Notes: generated from the sequence alone by a model not told the origin. Positions 27,276 to 37,510 are shown, counted from the first letter of the stretch. The stretch: DNA of 64,000 bases from Actinospica robiniae DSM 44927 (GCF_000504285.1 NZ_KI632511.1:7608154-7672153); one strand, 5' to 3'. Numbers and translations are program-made.

Positions 27276-29375
27276 TCAGCCCGCGACCGCGGCCAGCGAG
27301 TCGCGCGCGGCGGCTTCGACGGCCTCGGCGGTGATGCCGAACTCGGTGAACAGCTTCTGGTACGCGGCTGAGGCGCCGAAGTGCTCCAGCGAGACCACGC
27401 GGCCGGCGTCGCCGGTGAAGCGGTACCACGACTGGCCCACGCCCGCCTCGACCGCGACCCGCGCCTTGACCGCCGCGGGCAGGACCGACTCCCGGTACCC
27501 GGCATCCTGCGCGTCGAACCATTCGACGCACGGCATCGAGACCACCCGGGTGGGCACGCCGGAGGCCTCCAGCGACTCCCGGGCGGCGAGGGCGAGCTGC
27601 ACCTCGGAGCCGGTGCCGATCAGGATGACCTGCGGCGCGCCGGCGGAGGCGTCGGCCAGCACGTAGCCGCCGCGCTTGACGCCCTCGGCCACGCCCACCG
27701 GGGTGCCGAGCGCGTCCCGGTCGAACACCGGGAGGTTCTGCCGGGTCAGCGCCAGGCCGACCGGGCCGTCCTGCTCAATGGTGGCCTTCCAGGCCGCGAC
27801 CGTCTCGTTGGCGTCGCCCGGGCGCACGAACTGGAAGCCGGGGATCGCGCGCAGCGCGGCGTAGTGCTCCACCGGCTGGTGGGTCGGGCCGTCCTCGCCG
27901 AGGCCGATCGAGTCGTGCGTCCAGACGTAGGTGGCCGGCACGTGCATCAGCGAGGCCAGGCGCACCGCGGGGCGCATGTAGTCGGAGAAGACCAGGAAGG
28001 TGCCGCCGAACGGGCGGGTGTTGCCGTGCAGCACGATGCCGTTGAGGATCGAGCCCATGGCGTGCTCGCGGATGCCGAAGTGCAGGATCCGGCCGTACGG
28101 CGAGGAGCCGCCGAACTCGCCGCCCTCCTCGGTGTAGGGCAGGAACGACAGGCCGCCCTTGATGGTGGTGTTGTTCGACTCGGCCAGGTCCGCGCTGCCG
28201 CCCCAGAACTCGGGCAGCTGCTCGGCGATGGCCTGGATCGCGGCCTCGGAGGCCTTGCGGGTGGCCACCTCGGTGCCGGCGGCGAAGCTCGGCAGCTTCG
28301 CGTCCCAGCCGGTGGGCAGCTCGCGCCGGGAGATCCGGTCGAAGTCGGCGGCCCGCTGCGGGTTGGCCGCGCGCCACGCCTCGTAGCCGGTGTTCCACTC
28401 GCGGTGCGCCGCCGCGCCGCGCTCGGCCACCGCGCGGGCGTGCGCGAGCACCTCGTCGGCGACCTCGAAGTGCTGCTCCGGGTCGAAGCCGAGCACCTGC
28501 TTGGTGGCGGCGACCTCGGCCTCGCCGAGCGCCGAGCCGTGCGCCTTGCCGGTGTTCTGCAGCTTCGGCGCGGGCCAGCCGATGATGGTGCGCAGCCGGA
28601 TGATCGAGGGCCGGCCGGTCTCGGCCTCGGCCGCGAGGACCGCCTGGTGCAGCGACTCGACGTCCTCGTCGTAGCCGTTCGGCGAGGTGAACTCGACCGA
28701 CTGGGTGTGCCAGCCGTAGGCCTCGTAGCGCGCGAGCACGTCCTCGGTGAACGCGACCTTCGTGTCGCCCTCGATCGAGATGTGGTTGTCGTCGTAGATG
28801 ACGACCAGGTTGCCGAGCTTCTGCGTGCCGGCGATCGAGGAGGCCTCGGAGGTGACGCCCTCCTCCAGGTCGCCGTCGGAGGCGAAGCAGTAGATCCGGT
28901 GGTCGAACGGGGACTCGCCCGCCGCGGCGTCCGGGTCGAACAGGCCGCGCTCGAACCGGGCCGCCATGGCCATGCCGACCGCGTTGGCCAGGCCCTGGCC
29001 GAGCGGGCCGGTGGTGGTCTCGACGCCGGTGGTGTGGCCGTGCTCCGGGTGGCCGGGCGTGAGCGAGCCCCAGGTCCGGAAGGACTGCAGGTCGGCCAGT
29101 TCGAGGCCGTAGCCGGAGAGGTAGAGCTGGATGTAGAGCGTGAGGCTGGAGTGGCCGGGGGAGAGCACGAACCGGTCGCGCCCGGCCCACTTCGCGTCGG
29201 ACGGGTCGTGCCGCAGGTGCTTCTGGAACAGCAGGGTCGCGGCCGGGGCCAGCGACATGGCGGTGCCCGGGTGGCCGTTGCCGACCTTCTGCACGGAGTC
29301 CATCGCCAGCACCCGGACGGTGTCCACGGTGCGGCGGTCCAGCTCGGTCCACTCAAATGACGTCGGCGTGCTCAA
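27276..29375 (-). CDS. tkt: transketolase
   Basis: Transketolase, 699 residues, is a thiamine-diphosphate enzyme that transfers two-carbon units in the pentose phosphate pathway. The N-terminal ThDP domain has [26 protein letters not shown] and the GDG-like motif [13 protein letters not shown]...DDNHISIEG. The pyrimidine domain has [14 protein letters not shown] and [19 protein letters not shown]. The start is most likely TTG 29375 with an AGAGAGGA ribosome-binding site; no ATG or GTG lies before the conserved [18 protein letters not shown]. It heads the operon and is divergent from ctaB. Confidence 0.97.
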   Translation of the reverse strand: MSTPTSFEWTELDRRTVDTVRVLAMDSVQKVGNGHPGTAMSLAPAATLLFQKHLRHDPSDAKWAGRDRFVLSPGHSSLTLYIQLYLSGYGLELADLQSFRTWGSLTPGHPEHGHTTGVETTTGPLGQGLANAVGMAMAARFERGLFDPDAAAGESPFDHRIYCFASDGDLEEGVTSEASSIAGTQKLGNLVVIYDDNHISIEGDTKVAFTEDVLARYEAYGWHTQSVEFTSPNGYDEDVESLHQAVLAAEAETGRPSIIRLRTIIGWPAPKLQNTGKAHGSALGEAEVAATKQVLGFDPEQHFEVADEVLAHARAVAERGAAAHREWNTGYEAWRAANPQRAADFDRISRRELPTGWDAKLPSFAAGTEVATRKASEAAIQAIAEQLPEFWGGSADLAESNNTTIKGGLSFLPYTEEGGEFGGSSPYGRILHFGIREHAMGSILNGIVLHGNTRPFGGTFLVFSDYMRPAVRLASLMHVPATYVWTHDSIGLGEDGPTHQPVEHYAALRAIPGFQFVRPGDANETVAAWKATIEQDGPVGLALTRQNLPVFDRDALGTPVGVAEGVKRGGYVLADASAGAPQVILIGTGSEVQLALAARESLEASGVPTRVVSMPCVEWFDAQDAGYRESVLPAAVKARVAVEAGVGQSWYRFTGDAGRVVSLEHFGASAAYQKLFTEFGITAEAVEAAARDSLAAVAG

Positions 29376-29695
29376 CGCGCGCGTCCTCTCTAGGGTACGG
29401 GGCCGTCGTCTCGGGGGCGGAGGCGACGCTGCCCACCGGGCTGTGCCCGGGCCCTTTCCCCGCGCGGCGGAGGCTTGGAATCTGTTAGTCGAGGCCACCT
29501 TACCCCGCTCAGGGCTATCAATCATGCGCTGTGCTCTGTTCGAGAGAAGGCCTTCGGAGCGTGCCGGCGCGGCCTCGCCGCGGCACGGTTCCCGGCGTTT
29601 CACCCGACCCGGGCGCGGGGCCGGGCGGGGCGGGGTCTAGAGTCTGTCTGTCTTCACATGGCAGGCGACGAGAACGAGATCAGGGGTGTGCGCGG
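29376..29695. other. 320-base intergenic region between tkt and ctaB
   Basis: This divergent promoter region holds a small hairpin (CCGGGC-TGT-GCCCGG, 29436-29450) and a plus-strand TAGAGT at 29638-29643, a plausible -10 for ctaB with a start near 29650. On the minus strand a TAAGGT near 29500 could serve tkt, but I see no good -35. There is no RNA gene or larger frame that I can support apart from the short leader frame at 29658-29699. Confidence 0.4.
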
Positions 29696-29699
29696 GTGA
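29658..29699 (+). other. possible 13-codon leader frame overlapping ctaB start
   Basis: ATG 29658 opens a frame coding [13 protein letters not shown] that stops at TGA 29697-29699, overlapping the ctaB GTG (GTGA). It starts about 8 bases after the expected transcription start. It may couple translation into ctaB, or the overlap may be chance. Confidence 0.3.
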
Positions 29700-30655
29700 C
29701 TGCGGTGGAATCCCTTCCGGTTGCCCCGGTCACGGGCGCGCCGACACCGGAGAGCACCCGGGTCCGCGGGTCGCTGGCCGACACCGTCAGGGCCTATGTC
29801 GCGCTGACCAAGCCGCGGATCATCGAGCTGCTGATCATCACCACGATCCCGGTGATGTTCCTGGCCAAGGGCGGCGTGCCGAATCTGTGGACGGTGGCCG
29901 CGGTGACGGTGGGCGGCTACCTCTCGGCCGGCAGCGCGAACGCGCTCAACTGCTGGGTGGACCGCGACATCGACACCGAGATGCGCCGCACCCGCCGCCG
30001 CCCGCTGGCCACGCACACCGTCACCCCGCAGGCCGCGGTGGTGTTCGGGCTGGCCCTCGGCGTCGCCTCCACGCTCTGGCTGGGCCTGGCGGTCAACTGG
30101 CTCTCCTCGGTGCTCGCGCTGGCCGCGAACGTGTTCTACGTGGTCGTCTACTCGATGATCCTCAAGCGGCGCACCTCGCAGAACATCGTCTGGGGCGGCG
30201 CGGCCGGCTGCTTCCCGACCGTGATCGGCTGGACCTCGGTCACCGACCACCTGGCCTGGTCGCCGGTGGTGCTGTTCATGGTCGTGTTCCTGTGGACGCC
30301 GCCGCACTTCTGGGCGCTGGCGCTGCGCTACCGCGAGGACTACGCCGCGGCGAACGTGCCGATGCTCCCGTGCGTGGCCACCGAGCGGCACGTGACCTGG
30401 CAGATGATGCTCTACAGCTGGGCGACGGTGGCGTGCTCGCTGCTGCTGTGGCCGATCGCGCACACCGGCTGGGTCTATCCGATCGGCGCGGCCGTGCTGG
30501 GCGTGGCCTTCCTCGTCGAGGCGCACCGGCTGCACGGCGCCGCCCGCCGCGGGGTCGAGGGGGTGGCGCTCAAGCCGATGCGCATGTTCCACTTCTCCAA
30601 CACCTATCTGGCGCTGCTTTTCGTGCTGGTGGCGATCGATCCGCTGGTACGGTAA
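29696..30655 (+). CDS. ctaB: protoheme IX farnesyltransferase (heme O synthase)
   Basis: A 319-residue UbiA-superfamily prenyltransferase that converts heme B to heme O for terminal oxidases. The first Asp-rich motif is in [20 protein letters not shown], with the allylic-diphosphate-binding Asp residues. The second conserved loop includes [24 protein letters not shown] and [19 protein letters not shown]. Multiple membrane helices are evident. The GTG at 29696 is consistent with the start of [20 protein letters not shown]. Its partner ctaA (heme A synthase) lies at 38.8-39.7 kb on the other strand. Confidence 0.97.
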   Translation: MTAVESLPVAPVTGAPTPESTRVRGSLADTVRAYVALTKPRIIELLIITTIPVMFLAKGGVPNLWTVAAVTVGGYLSAGSANALNCWVDRDIDTEMRRTRRRPLATHTVTPQAAVVFGLALGVASTLWLGLAVNWLSSVLALAANVFYVVVYSMILKRRTSQNIVWGGAAGCFPTVIGWTSVTDHLAWSPVVLFMVVFLWTPPHFWALALRYREDYAAANVPMLPCVATERHVTWQMMLYSWATVACSLLLWPIAHTGWVYPIGAAVLGVAFLVEAHRLHGAARRGVEGVALKPMRMFHFSNTYLALLFVLVAIDPLVR

Positions 30656-30706
30656 GACTTCTGACGGCGATTTGAACGTCCGCTCAGGGTCTGCCGCTAG
30701 AGTGGC

Positions 30707-30721
30707 TGTGCAATTTGCACA
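30707..30721. promoter_or_regulatory. palindromic operator upstream of manA
   Basis: TGTGCAATTTGCACA is a perfect 15-base odd palindrome centred at 30714. A TAGAGT at 30698-30703 is a likely -10, so the palindrome covers the expected transcription start and would suit a repressor. The regulator is not identified. Confidence 0.5.
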
Positions 30722-30770
30722 CAGGCCGTGAACCCGACCTGAGTCGAGCCAGCCGCGAGGAGGCCCGCAC

Positions 30771-31979
30771 GTGGATCTGTTGGGCAACACCGTCCAGCCC
30801 TACGCCTGGGGTTCGCACACGGCCATAGCCGACCTGCTCGGCGAACCCTCGCCCAGCCCGGCCCCGCAGGCGGAACTCTGGATGGGCGCGCATCCCAACG
30901 CCCCGTCGGTGCTCACCCGAGAAGGACGCGCCGCGACCCTGCGGGCCGCCATCGCCACCGCCCCCGGGCAGGAGCTCGGCGCCCGGGTGGCCGCGCGCTT
31001 CGGCGGCCGGCTGCCGTTCCTGCTCAAGGTGCTCGCCGCGCAGAAGGCGCTCTCGATCCAGCTGCACCCGGACCGGGAGCAGGCCGAACGCGGCTACGCC
31101 CGGGAGAACGCGGCCGGCGTGGCGCTGGACGCGCACGAGCGGGTCTACGTGGACGACTGGCCCAAGCCGGAGATCCTGTGCGCGCTCGAGCCCTTCGAGG
31201 TGCTCGCCGGGCTGCGCTCGGCCGCGCAGGCCGCCGACGTGCTCGACGGCCTCGGCGTGCCGGAGCTCAAGCCGCTCGCCGCCGGCCTGCGTGAAGACCC
31301 GTCGGCCAAGGCCGTGGGCCGGGCTCTGGCCCGGCTGCTGGAATGGCCGGCCGAGGCGCGCGCGAGCCTGGCCGAGAGCGTGGTCGAGGCCGCCGCCGTG
31401 GAATCCGGCCGGGGCGGCCCGTACGCCGACGCCTACGACGCGGTGGTGCGGATGAGCGCCGACCACTCCGGGGACATCGGCCTGGTCGCCTCCCTGCTGC
31501 TCAACCACCGCGTGCTCGAACCGGGCCAGGCGCTGTTCATGGGCGCGGGCGGCGTGCACGCGTACATCCGCGGCGTCGGCATCGAGCTGATGGCCAACTC
31601 GGACAACGTCATCCGGGCCGGGCTGACGGCCAAGCACATCGACGTGCCCGAGCTCGTCCGGGTGCTCGACCCGGAGGTCGAGGTGCCGGTGCTGGCGGCC
31701 CGTCAGGTCTCGCCCGGCGTGGAGGTCTTCGGCACCGACGTGCCCGAGTTCCGGCTCAGCCGGCTGACTCTCGCCGACGGCGCGGTGCTGGACGTGCCCG
31801 GCGACGGCGGACCGCGGGTGCTGCTGTGCATCGAGGGCGAGGCCTCGGTCGGCTGCGGCACCGAGCCGGCCGCCCGGCTGCTGCTCACCCGCGGCCAGTC
31901 CTGCTTCCTCGGCGCCCAGGACATGCAGGTGCGGCTGACCGGAGCGGGTACCTACTTCCTGGCCGAGGTCGGGCTCTAG
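30771..31979 (+). CDS. manA: mannose-6-phosphate isomerase (type I)
   Basis: A 402-residue type I phosphomannose isomerase, a zinc enzyme interconverting mannose-6-phosphate and fructose-6-phosphate. It starts LLGNTVQPYAWGSHTAIADLLG. The metal-binding motif LSIQLHPDREQAE gives Gln and His, WPKPEILCAL gives the Glu, and MGAGGVHAYIRGVGIELMANSDNVIRAGLT gives the second His and conserved C-terminal part. The start is GTG with a GAGGAGG ribosome-binding site. Its 3' end overlaps the convergent membrane protein gene by 4 bases. Mannose phosphate feeds glycan and mycothiol-independent glycoconjugate synthesis. Confidence 0.95.
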   Translation: MDLLGNTVQPYAWGSHTAIADLLGEPSPSPAPQAELWMGAHPNAPSVLTREGRAATLRAAIATAPGQELGARVAARFGGRLPFLLKVLAAQKALSIQLHPDREQAERGYARENAAGVALDAHERVYVDDWPKPEILCALEPFEVLAGLRSAAQAADVLDGLGVPELKPLAAGLREDPSAKAVGRALARLLEWPAEARASLAESVVEAAAVESGRGGPYADAYDAVVRMSADHSGDIGLVASLLLNHRVLEPGQALFMGAGGVHAYIRGVGIELMANSDNVIRAGLTAKHIDVPELVRVLDPEVEVPVLAARQVSPGVEVFGTDVPEFRLSRLTLADGAVLDVPGDGGPRVLLCIEGEASVGCGTEPAARLLLTRGQSCFLGAQDMQVRLTGAGTYFLAEVGL

Positions 31980-32683
31980 ACTCCCTGCGGGACCGACCCC
32001 GTCGGGGACGCCAGCAGCCGGGTGACCGGACCGCGTGCCACGGAGAGCAGGGCGAGCTGGCAGAGCGTGAGCACGAGGAGGCCCAGCAACGGGATCCACA
32101 GCACGCCCGGGCCCTTGTTCGCGGTGAGGATGATGAAGCCGGCGCACAGGCTGGCGCCCACGCTCTGGGCGGCGTTGTAGACGGTGCTGAGTCGGGACAT
32201 CGCCGGTATCTGCAGCAGGCGCGGATGGCCGATGTCCGGTCGGCTCCCCAACACGGCCACGACCCGGCCGAGCCAGGTCCTGCGCCGCAGGACGCGTCCG
32301 ACCACCAGGGCGACGGCCGCGCCGGCCGCGAAGACGACGACAGCGGTCTGATATGCGGAGTCGCTGTGGTCCCGCGCGGCGGTGACGCTCGTGATCGTGA
32401 ACACCGCGAGCACCACGACGTTGACGGCGGAGGAGATGAGCGTGTTGCGCCAGGCCGCGTCGAGGTCGGCGGTCGGCACGGGCGGGTTGCGCCGGATCAG
32501 CGCCCGGTACCAGCGGGGGAGCGAAGTGCCCAGGAAGGTCGCCGGGCCCGCCGGGATCCGCGGCATGTTCGGCGGAGGCAGCAGCGTGGCGGTCGCCGAG
32601 CCGGTGGGCGTCGCCCACGGATCGCACACCGTGCACGCGGCTCCGGGGGCCGGGAGCGTGGAGCCGCAGGCAGCGCACTGCAT
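31976..32683 (-). CDS. zinc-ribbon membrane protein, last gene of the Hsp90/TPR operon
   Basis: A 235-residue protein with an N-terminal zinc-ribbon (CAAC...CTVC, residues 3-20), a Pro-rich linker and about four membrane helices: VNVVVLAVFTITSVTA, AVVVFAAGAAVALVVGRVL, GASLCAGFIILTA and VLWIPLLGLLVLTLCQLALLSVA. Zinc-ribbon plus membrane domain proteins are common in actinobacteria and are mostly uncharacterised. It starts 28 bases after the large TPR gene on the same strand, so it is probably co-transcribed and may anchor that system to the membrane. No specific function can be assigned. Confidence 0.75.
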   Translation of the reverse strand: MQCAACGSTLPAPGAACTVCDPWATPTGSATATLLPPPNMPRIPAGPATFLGTSLPRWYRALIRRNPPVPTADLDAAWRNTLISSAVNVVVLAVFTITSVTAARDHSDSAYQTAVVVFAAGAAVALVVGRVLRRRTWLGRVVAVLGSRPDIGHPRLLQIPAMSRLSTVYNAAQSVGASLCAGFIILTANKGPGVLWIPLLGLLVLTLCQLALLSVARGPVTRLLASPTGSVPQGV

Positions 32684-32711
32684 CGCGGGTCTTCCTTCCT
32701 GGGGGTCGGGC

Positions 32712-35660
32712 TCAGTTCTCCGGGTCCTTGCCCAGGTTCTGGGCCAGGCGGGTCAGGATCGCGACGGCCCGATCGCGGCCGGCCAGGCGGCAGCGGTCGA
32801 CGGCGGGGCCGATCCGGGCCACCGCCTGCTCGGGCCGGCCGAGCCGGTGGCCTTCGAGCACCGCCGCGATGCGCACGGACTCGGCCCACTCGTCGATCGA
32901 CCGCGTCCCGCCGCGCTCCCAGGCGATCGAGGCGGCCTCGGTGGCGGCGAGCGCCTCCTCGAACCGGCTCACCGAGCTGAGGATCTGGGTGCGCAGGTCG
33001 GCCGTCTGCGCCGTCTCCGGCCAGCGCTGGAACAGGCCGGCGAGCTCCTCGGCGGCGGCCGTCGCGGCGTCCGCCTCGTCGAGGTAGGCCAGCGCCTCCT
33101 CGGCTCCGTCGGAGCCCCGCGCCTCCATCACGCCGTTGGCCGCCTGACGCAGCATCGCGCACAGCGCCCCCGCGTTCGGCGCCTGCGCGTGCAGCTCGCG
33201 CGCCCGCCCCACCGCGGCCCGAGCCTGCTCGGGCACCTCGGCCGCGAACAGGGCTCCGGCGAGCTCGCAGACGACCAGGGTGCGCACCGCCTGCTCCGGC
33301 CAGTCCTCGACGAAGTCGGCGAGCTGGACGAAGATCTCGGCCGCCTGCTTGAACTCGCCCGCGCGCTTGAGCGCCCGGCCGAGGTCCAGCCGCAGCTGGC
33401 CCCGCTGTTCCTGGCTCAGCCGCGCCTCGGCCTCCTCGTCGAGCACGGACTCGTAGACCGCGATCGCGTCGATGAGCCGGCCGGTGCCGGCCAGCGCCTC
33501 GCCGAGCATGCACCGCGCCACCACGGCGGACTTGGGCCGCCCGTCCCGGTCGAACCGGGCCGCCGCGGCGGTCAGATGGCTGACCGCGGCCGCGGCGTCG
33601 TCCGCGTTCAGCCGGTTCCAGGCCAGCTCCATCAGCACCGCGCCGATGTTCGCCCCCGGGTAGGCCCACTCCGTCGCCGCGGCCAGGCCCCGGTGCAGCC
33701 GCTCGGCCGCCTCGTCGAGCCGGCCCAGCCGGTTGAGCAGGTGACCGGACTGGACCAGGTGCTCCGCCAGGATCCAGGGCCGCTCGACGCTCTCGGCGAG
33801 CGCGAGGGCCTCCTCGGCCAGCGCGAGTGCGTCCTCGATCCGGCCGTCGGACTCCGCCGCGCGCGCCGCCATCGTCCTGGCCACGGCCGCGCGATGGGCC
33901 GCTCCGGCCCGGGTCGCCGCCTCGTAGAACCGCGCGAGCTCCTGGTCGAACCGCTCCCGCGCGGCCGTGTCGGCGCCCGCGAAGCCGTCGCTCTCCTGGT
34001 CGTCCCGGTCGTCGAGATCGTCCGCCTCGTCGGACCCGGCGGATCCGGCCGTCTTACTCAGGGTGCTGAGTGCGCAGGCGGCCCGGCTGTGCCAGACGAT
34101 GCAGTAGTCCTCGCTCTCGATGGCGCCCGCGGCGAGCAGCTCCTCGGCCTGAGCGGCCAGTTCGTCGAGCTCGGTCCAGGAGAGGCCGGTCGCGCTCTTC
34201 GCCTGCTGGAAGGAGCACCAGGCGGCCCGGGAGCGGCGCGCCACGGCCCGGCCGGGGGCGCCGGCGGACTCGAACAGCTCCGCGGAGCGCCGCAGCAGCT
34301 TCTCCGCCTCGCTCCACTGCTCTTCCGGCAGGAGCGCGAAAGCCTCGCGGTCGGCGATCTCGGCGCGCAGCACGTTGTCGAGGTCTGCTTCGCCGGCCCG
34401 TTCCGCGACCGCCCGCCACAGCCGATCCTGTTCCGGGCGGCCGCTCTGCAGCGCCGCGCGGGCCTCGGCCAGCAGCACCGCGAACTCCTCGGGCACGGGC
34501 GCGACCGGCGCGGCCACCACCGGCGGCGCCACCGGCAGCGGCCGTGCGCGCAGGCCGAGCTCGAGCGGCTGGGCCGTGAGCGGCGGCATCGCGCACCGGG
34601 CATGCAGATCGTCGCCGTGGCGGCTGGTGCCGTTGCGCGCGTCGAAGCGCCGGGCCAGCTCCTCGGTCTCCGTCTCGATCTGGGCGAGCAAGTCCGTGGC
34701 CGTCACCGTGCGTCCGCCGGGGCCGGGCACCGGGGCCTGCCCGTTGCCCTCCGCGGCCAGCCGCGACAACAGGACCCTGACGCCGCTGAAGAAGGCGAGC
34801 CGGGTCTGCGGCGTCGCGGTGGAGTCGAACCGGTACCGGTTCTCCGCCAGCAGTTCCAGGCCGCGCGCGCTGTTACCGGTCAGCGCCAGGAACTCCAGGT
34901 GCAGGGCGACCACGTCGTCCATCGACACCTGGCCCTTGGTGGCACGGTAGCCGGAGCGGTGCAGCGAGACGGCCTCGTCCGCCCGGCCCGCGCGCACCAA
35001 CGGGATCAGCGACCGCGAGATCGTCGCCGCCGGCTCCTCGGCACAGGTGAGCTCGCCCTCGAGCACCGGGGCCCACTCCTTCAGGGCCCGGACGTCGTCG
35101 TGGCGCCGCGCCCAGAACTCGCCCCGGTACCGGGCTTCGCAGGCCTCGCAGTCGCTGAACTCGTCCCGCGGCCTGGTCGCCCACAGCTCGTAGGCCAGCT
35201 CCGCGCCGACGCCGGTGTGCGCCGCGAGCTTGTACTGCGAGGTGCGCACGGCCTGGAGCGGCTTTTCCGCAGCCCGGTAGCGCTCTTGCATCTGCCCGAT
35301 CCAGCCCTTGATCGTGGCCAGCGGCACGTCCGGGATCTCCAGCAGCGCCGTCGAGATCCATTTGAAGCACCAGAACAGCCGGTGCTCGGCCCACTCGTCG
35401 AAGGCTTCGGGCTTGTCCGCGTACAGCTTCAGGATCCGGCTGAAGAGCACCGGCGCCTTGTGTGTCTCCGCGCCGTACTCATAGGCCGTCAGCAGCTCGA
35501 ACAGCGAGATGATCAGCGCCCGGTCCAGCTCGTTGCGCTCGGCCTGATCGACCAGCTCCTCGGTGCGGGCCGAACGCGCGGCGCCGTAGGGCTCCTCGCG
35601 CAGCCCGCTCAGCTCATGCAGGATGTCCTGCTCGGACCGGCCCGCCTCCGGATCGCTCAC
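32712..35660 (-). CDS. large TPR-like helical repeat protein coupled to an Hsp90-like gene
   Basis: A 982-residue soluble protein made almost entirely of helix pairs. In the second half they form TPR-like repeats, such as GRIEDALALAEEALALAESVERPWILAEHLVQSGHLLNRLGRLDEAAERLHRGLAAA and GRLIDAIAVYESVLDEE...LRLDLGRALKRAGEFKQAAEIF. The first ~330 residues are a different helical domain with LFWCFKWISTALLEIPD and the Cys pair CEACEARY. A Pro/Val/Ala linker (about 395-425) divides the halves. The GTG start overlaps the Hsp90-like stop (GTGA at 35657-35660), which argues for matched synthesis. TPR proteins are classic Hsp90 co-chaperones in eukaryotes; a parallel here is inference. Confidence 0.85.
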   Translation of the reverse strand: MSDPEAGRSEQDILHELSGLREEPYGAARSARTEELVDQAERNELDRALIISLFELLTAYEYGAETHKAPVLFSRILKLYADKPEAFDEWAEHRLFWCFKWISTALLEIPDVPLATIKGWIGQMQERYRAAEKPLQAVRTSQYKLAAHTGVGAELAYELWATRPRDEFSDCEACEARYRGEFWARRHDDVRALKEWAPVLEGELTCAEEPAATISRSLIPLVRAGRADEAVSLHRSGYRATKGQVSMDDVVALHLEFLALTGNSARGLELLAENRYRFDSTATPQTRLAFFSGVRVLLSRLAAEGNGQAPVPGPGGRTVTATDLLAQIETETEELARRFDARNGTSRHGDDLHARCAMPPLTAQPLELGLRARPLPVAPPVVAAPVAPVPEEFAVLLAEARAALQSGRPEQDRLWRAVAERAGEADLDNVLRAEIADREAFALLPEEQWSEAEKLLRRSAELFESAGAPGRAVARRSRAAWCSFQQAKSATGLSWTELDELAAQAEELLAAGAIESEDYCIVWHSRAACALSTLSKTAGSAGSDEADDLDDRDDQESDGFAGADTAARERFDQELARFYEAATRAGAAHRAAVARTMAARAAESDGRIEDALALAEEALALAESVERPWILAEHLVQSGHLLNRLGRLDEAAERLHRGLAAATEWAYPGANIGAVLMELAWNRLNADDAAAAVSHLTAAAARFDRDGRPKSAVVARCMLGEALAGTGRLIDAIAVYESVLDEEAEARLSQEQRGQLRLDLGRALKRAGEFKQAAEIFVQLADFVEDWPEQAVRTLVVCELAGALFAAEVPEQARAAVGRARELHAQAPNAGALCAMLRQAANGVMEARGSDGAEEALAYLDEADAATAAAEELAGLFQRWPETAQTADLRTQILSSVSRFEEALAATEAASIAWERGGTRSIDEWAESVRIAAVLEGHRLGRPEQAVARIGPAVDRCRLAGRDRAVAILTRLAQNLGKDPEN

Positions 35661-37504
35661 CGCTCGTCCCCTCCGATTCTCGACGCGGGCGCTCCGCCGC
35701 GTCCGTCGTGCGTGGCGTACTCCAGCAGGCCCAGGAAGGCCCGGTTCAGCTGCGCGTGCTCGGCCGGGCGCAGCGGCCGGCGGCTGAGCAGCAGCGCCTG
35801 TCCGTAGAGGCCCTCCACGGCCGAGGCGGCCAGATCGGGATCCTCGATCACGGCGACCCGCCGCACCAGCGGGCACTGGTGGTTGAGCACCAGCTGAGCC
35901 CGCGGCGCCGCGCTGCGCAGCGCGCCGAGGATGTCGGCCCACAGGCCGTCAGAGACCGCCTCCTGCTCGGCCCGGCTGCGCTCGTGCCGGGCCTCGCGGT
36001 TGTCGATCAGCAGCGCCGGCACCGTCACCGGGTGGAAGCTGCGCAGCACCGTGTCGCAGCCGTAGCGGTCCACCACCTTGCGGGCGAGGTCGAGGAAGGG
36101 CGCGGCGGCGAGCTCCACCGCGGGATCGACGCTGTCGAGGTGGGCGGTGACCGTGTCCGGGTCGAGGTCGAGCACGGACACGCCCGGCCGCAGGTGCGGC
36201 AGCCGGCGGATCAGGTCGCGGTCGTAGGTGTAGCCGCCGTTGACCACGCCGAGCCCGGCCGCCGCCGCGATCGAGGAGACCTGCCGGAACTCCTCCACCG
36301 TCTGGGTGACCAGGATCGTGGGGTGGCTGCGGCAGAACTCGTCGAGGGTGACCGACCCGTCCGTGGTCTCGAACGGCAGCCACGGCAGCAGCGTCGCCAG
36401 CAGCTCGTCGTCGTACGCGGCCAGCGCCTTGACCGCGAGATGGTGCGCGGCCAGGAACCGGCCGAGCAGCGCCGGATCGCTCGCCGCCAGGCCGGCCAGC
36501 CAGGAGCGCAGCTCCTGTCCGAGCGCGTCCCGTACGGCCGCGAGCGTCTCGTCGTCGTACAGCGCCTCGCGCGAGGCGGTCGGGCGCAGCCCGTCCGAGT
36601 CCACCACGCACCGGACGAAGAACGCCCAGTCCGGCAGCAGCTCCGTGGCCTGATCCGAGATCAGCATGCCCTTGAGATGCACGCGGTGGCCGCTGCGCCG
36701 GTTGGCCGGCACGGAGGTCGGCAGCACGTACGCCACGCCGCGCAGCCCGACCAGCGGCAGGTTCAGGTCGACCACGTCCAGGGGCTTGAACCCGAACTGG
36801 CGCTCGCAGTGCTCTACTAACGCCTCACGCCGCGCGATCGGCGAGCCGTAGGGCCGATCCCACACCGCCGGCGTTTCGGTGATCCGGACCGGTGTGCCGT
36901 CCGACCCGATCAGGTTCACCTCGTAACGCAACAGACTGCCGTAGTGGCGCGCGAGCTCGGTCAGCCGAGCGGCGCCGAACCACTCCGCCGAACCCTGCCG
37001 CGGCACCAGGGTGACGGTCGTGCCGAACTCGGTGCCCTGCCCGGACAGGGTCCTGATGCTGTAGCGCCCGTCCGCGTAGCCGTGCCACTCCACCGCCGGA
37101 GCGTGCGGCTCACGGGCGGAACGGGTCACCACGGTGATCTCGTCCGCGACGACGAAGCAGGCGAGCAGGCCGATGCCGAACTGGCCGACGAAGTCCGAGC
37201 GGGTCCGGATCAGGCCGTCCTCGTCGCGCTTCGAGCTGCGCCCGATGGTGGCGAGGAAGCGGTGCACCTCGTCCTCGGTCAGCCCGACGCCGGTGTCGGT
37301 CACCGTCAGCGCCTCGCCGGCCCGGATGGTCACCTCGGCCGGCGCCGAGGGATCGAGCAGGCGGCGCGCGGTGATCGCGTCGATGGCGTTCTGCATCAGC
37401 TCCCGGATGAACACCCGCGGGCTGGAGTACAGGTGGTGCGAGAGGAGATCGACCATGCCGCGCAGGTCGACCTGGAAGGTGTGCGAGGGTTCGGTTGCGG
37501 TCAC
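35657..37504 (-). CDS. Hsp90-like (HtpG-related) GHKL ATPase
   Basis: A 615-residue divergent Hsp90-family protein. The Bergerat ATP site is complete: ELMQNAIDAITAR (Glu35, Asn39), VTDTGVGLTEDE (Asp70, Gly73), GQFGIGLLACFVVAD (107-121) and FGTTVTL. The middle domain keeps VHLKGMLISDQATELLPDWAFFVRCVVDSDGLRPTASREAL, matching the HtpG catalytic-loop region. The C-terminal half is poorly conserved and lacks any MEEVD tail. Leu229 is coded by TTA (36818-36820), so expression may depend on the bldA-type tRNA. It is co-transcribed with two helical proteins. It is not the housekeeping HtpG by sequence. Confidence 0.9.
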   Translation of the reverse strand: MTATEPSHTFQVDLRGMVDLLSHHLYSSPRVFIRELMQNAIDAITARRLLDPSAPAEVTIRAGEALTVTDTGVGLTEDEVHRFLATIGRSSKRDEDGLIRTRSDFVGQFGIGLLACFVVADEITVVTRSAREPHAPAVEWHGYADGRYSIRTLSGQGTEFGTTVTLVPRQGSAEWFGAARLTELARHYGSLLRYEVNLIGSDGTPVRITETPAVWDRPYGSPIARREALVEHCERQFGFKPLDVVDLNLPLVGLRGVAYVLPTSVPANRRSGHRVHLKGMLISDQATELLPDWAFFVRCVVDSDGLRPTASREALYDDETLAAVRDALGQELRSWLAGLAASDPALLGRFLAAHHLAVKALAAYDDELLATLLPWLPFETTDGSVTLDEFCRSHPTILVTQTVEEFRQVSSIAAAAGLGVVNGGYTYDRDLIRRLPHLRPGVSVLDLDPDTVTAHLDSVDPAVELAAAPFLDLARKVVDRYGCDTVLRSFHPVTVPALLIDNREARHERSRAEQEAVSDGLWADILGALRSAAPRAQLVLNHQCPLVRRVAVIEDPDLAASAVEGLYGQALLLSRRPLRPAEHAQLNRAFLGLLEYATHDGRGGAPASRIGGDER

Positions 37505-37510
37505 GAGTGC

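Noticed and set aside
32382-35807. Long plus-strand open frames opposite the TPR and Hsp90-like genes
   Set aside because: They are antisense frames caused by high GC at third codon positions; their translations are Arg/Gly/Pro-rich and match no fold.
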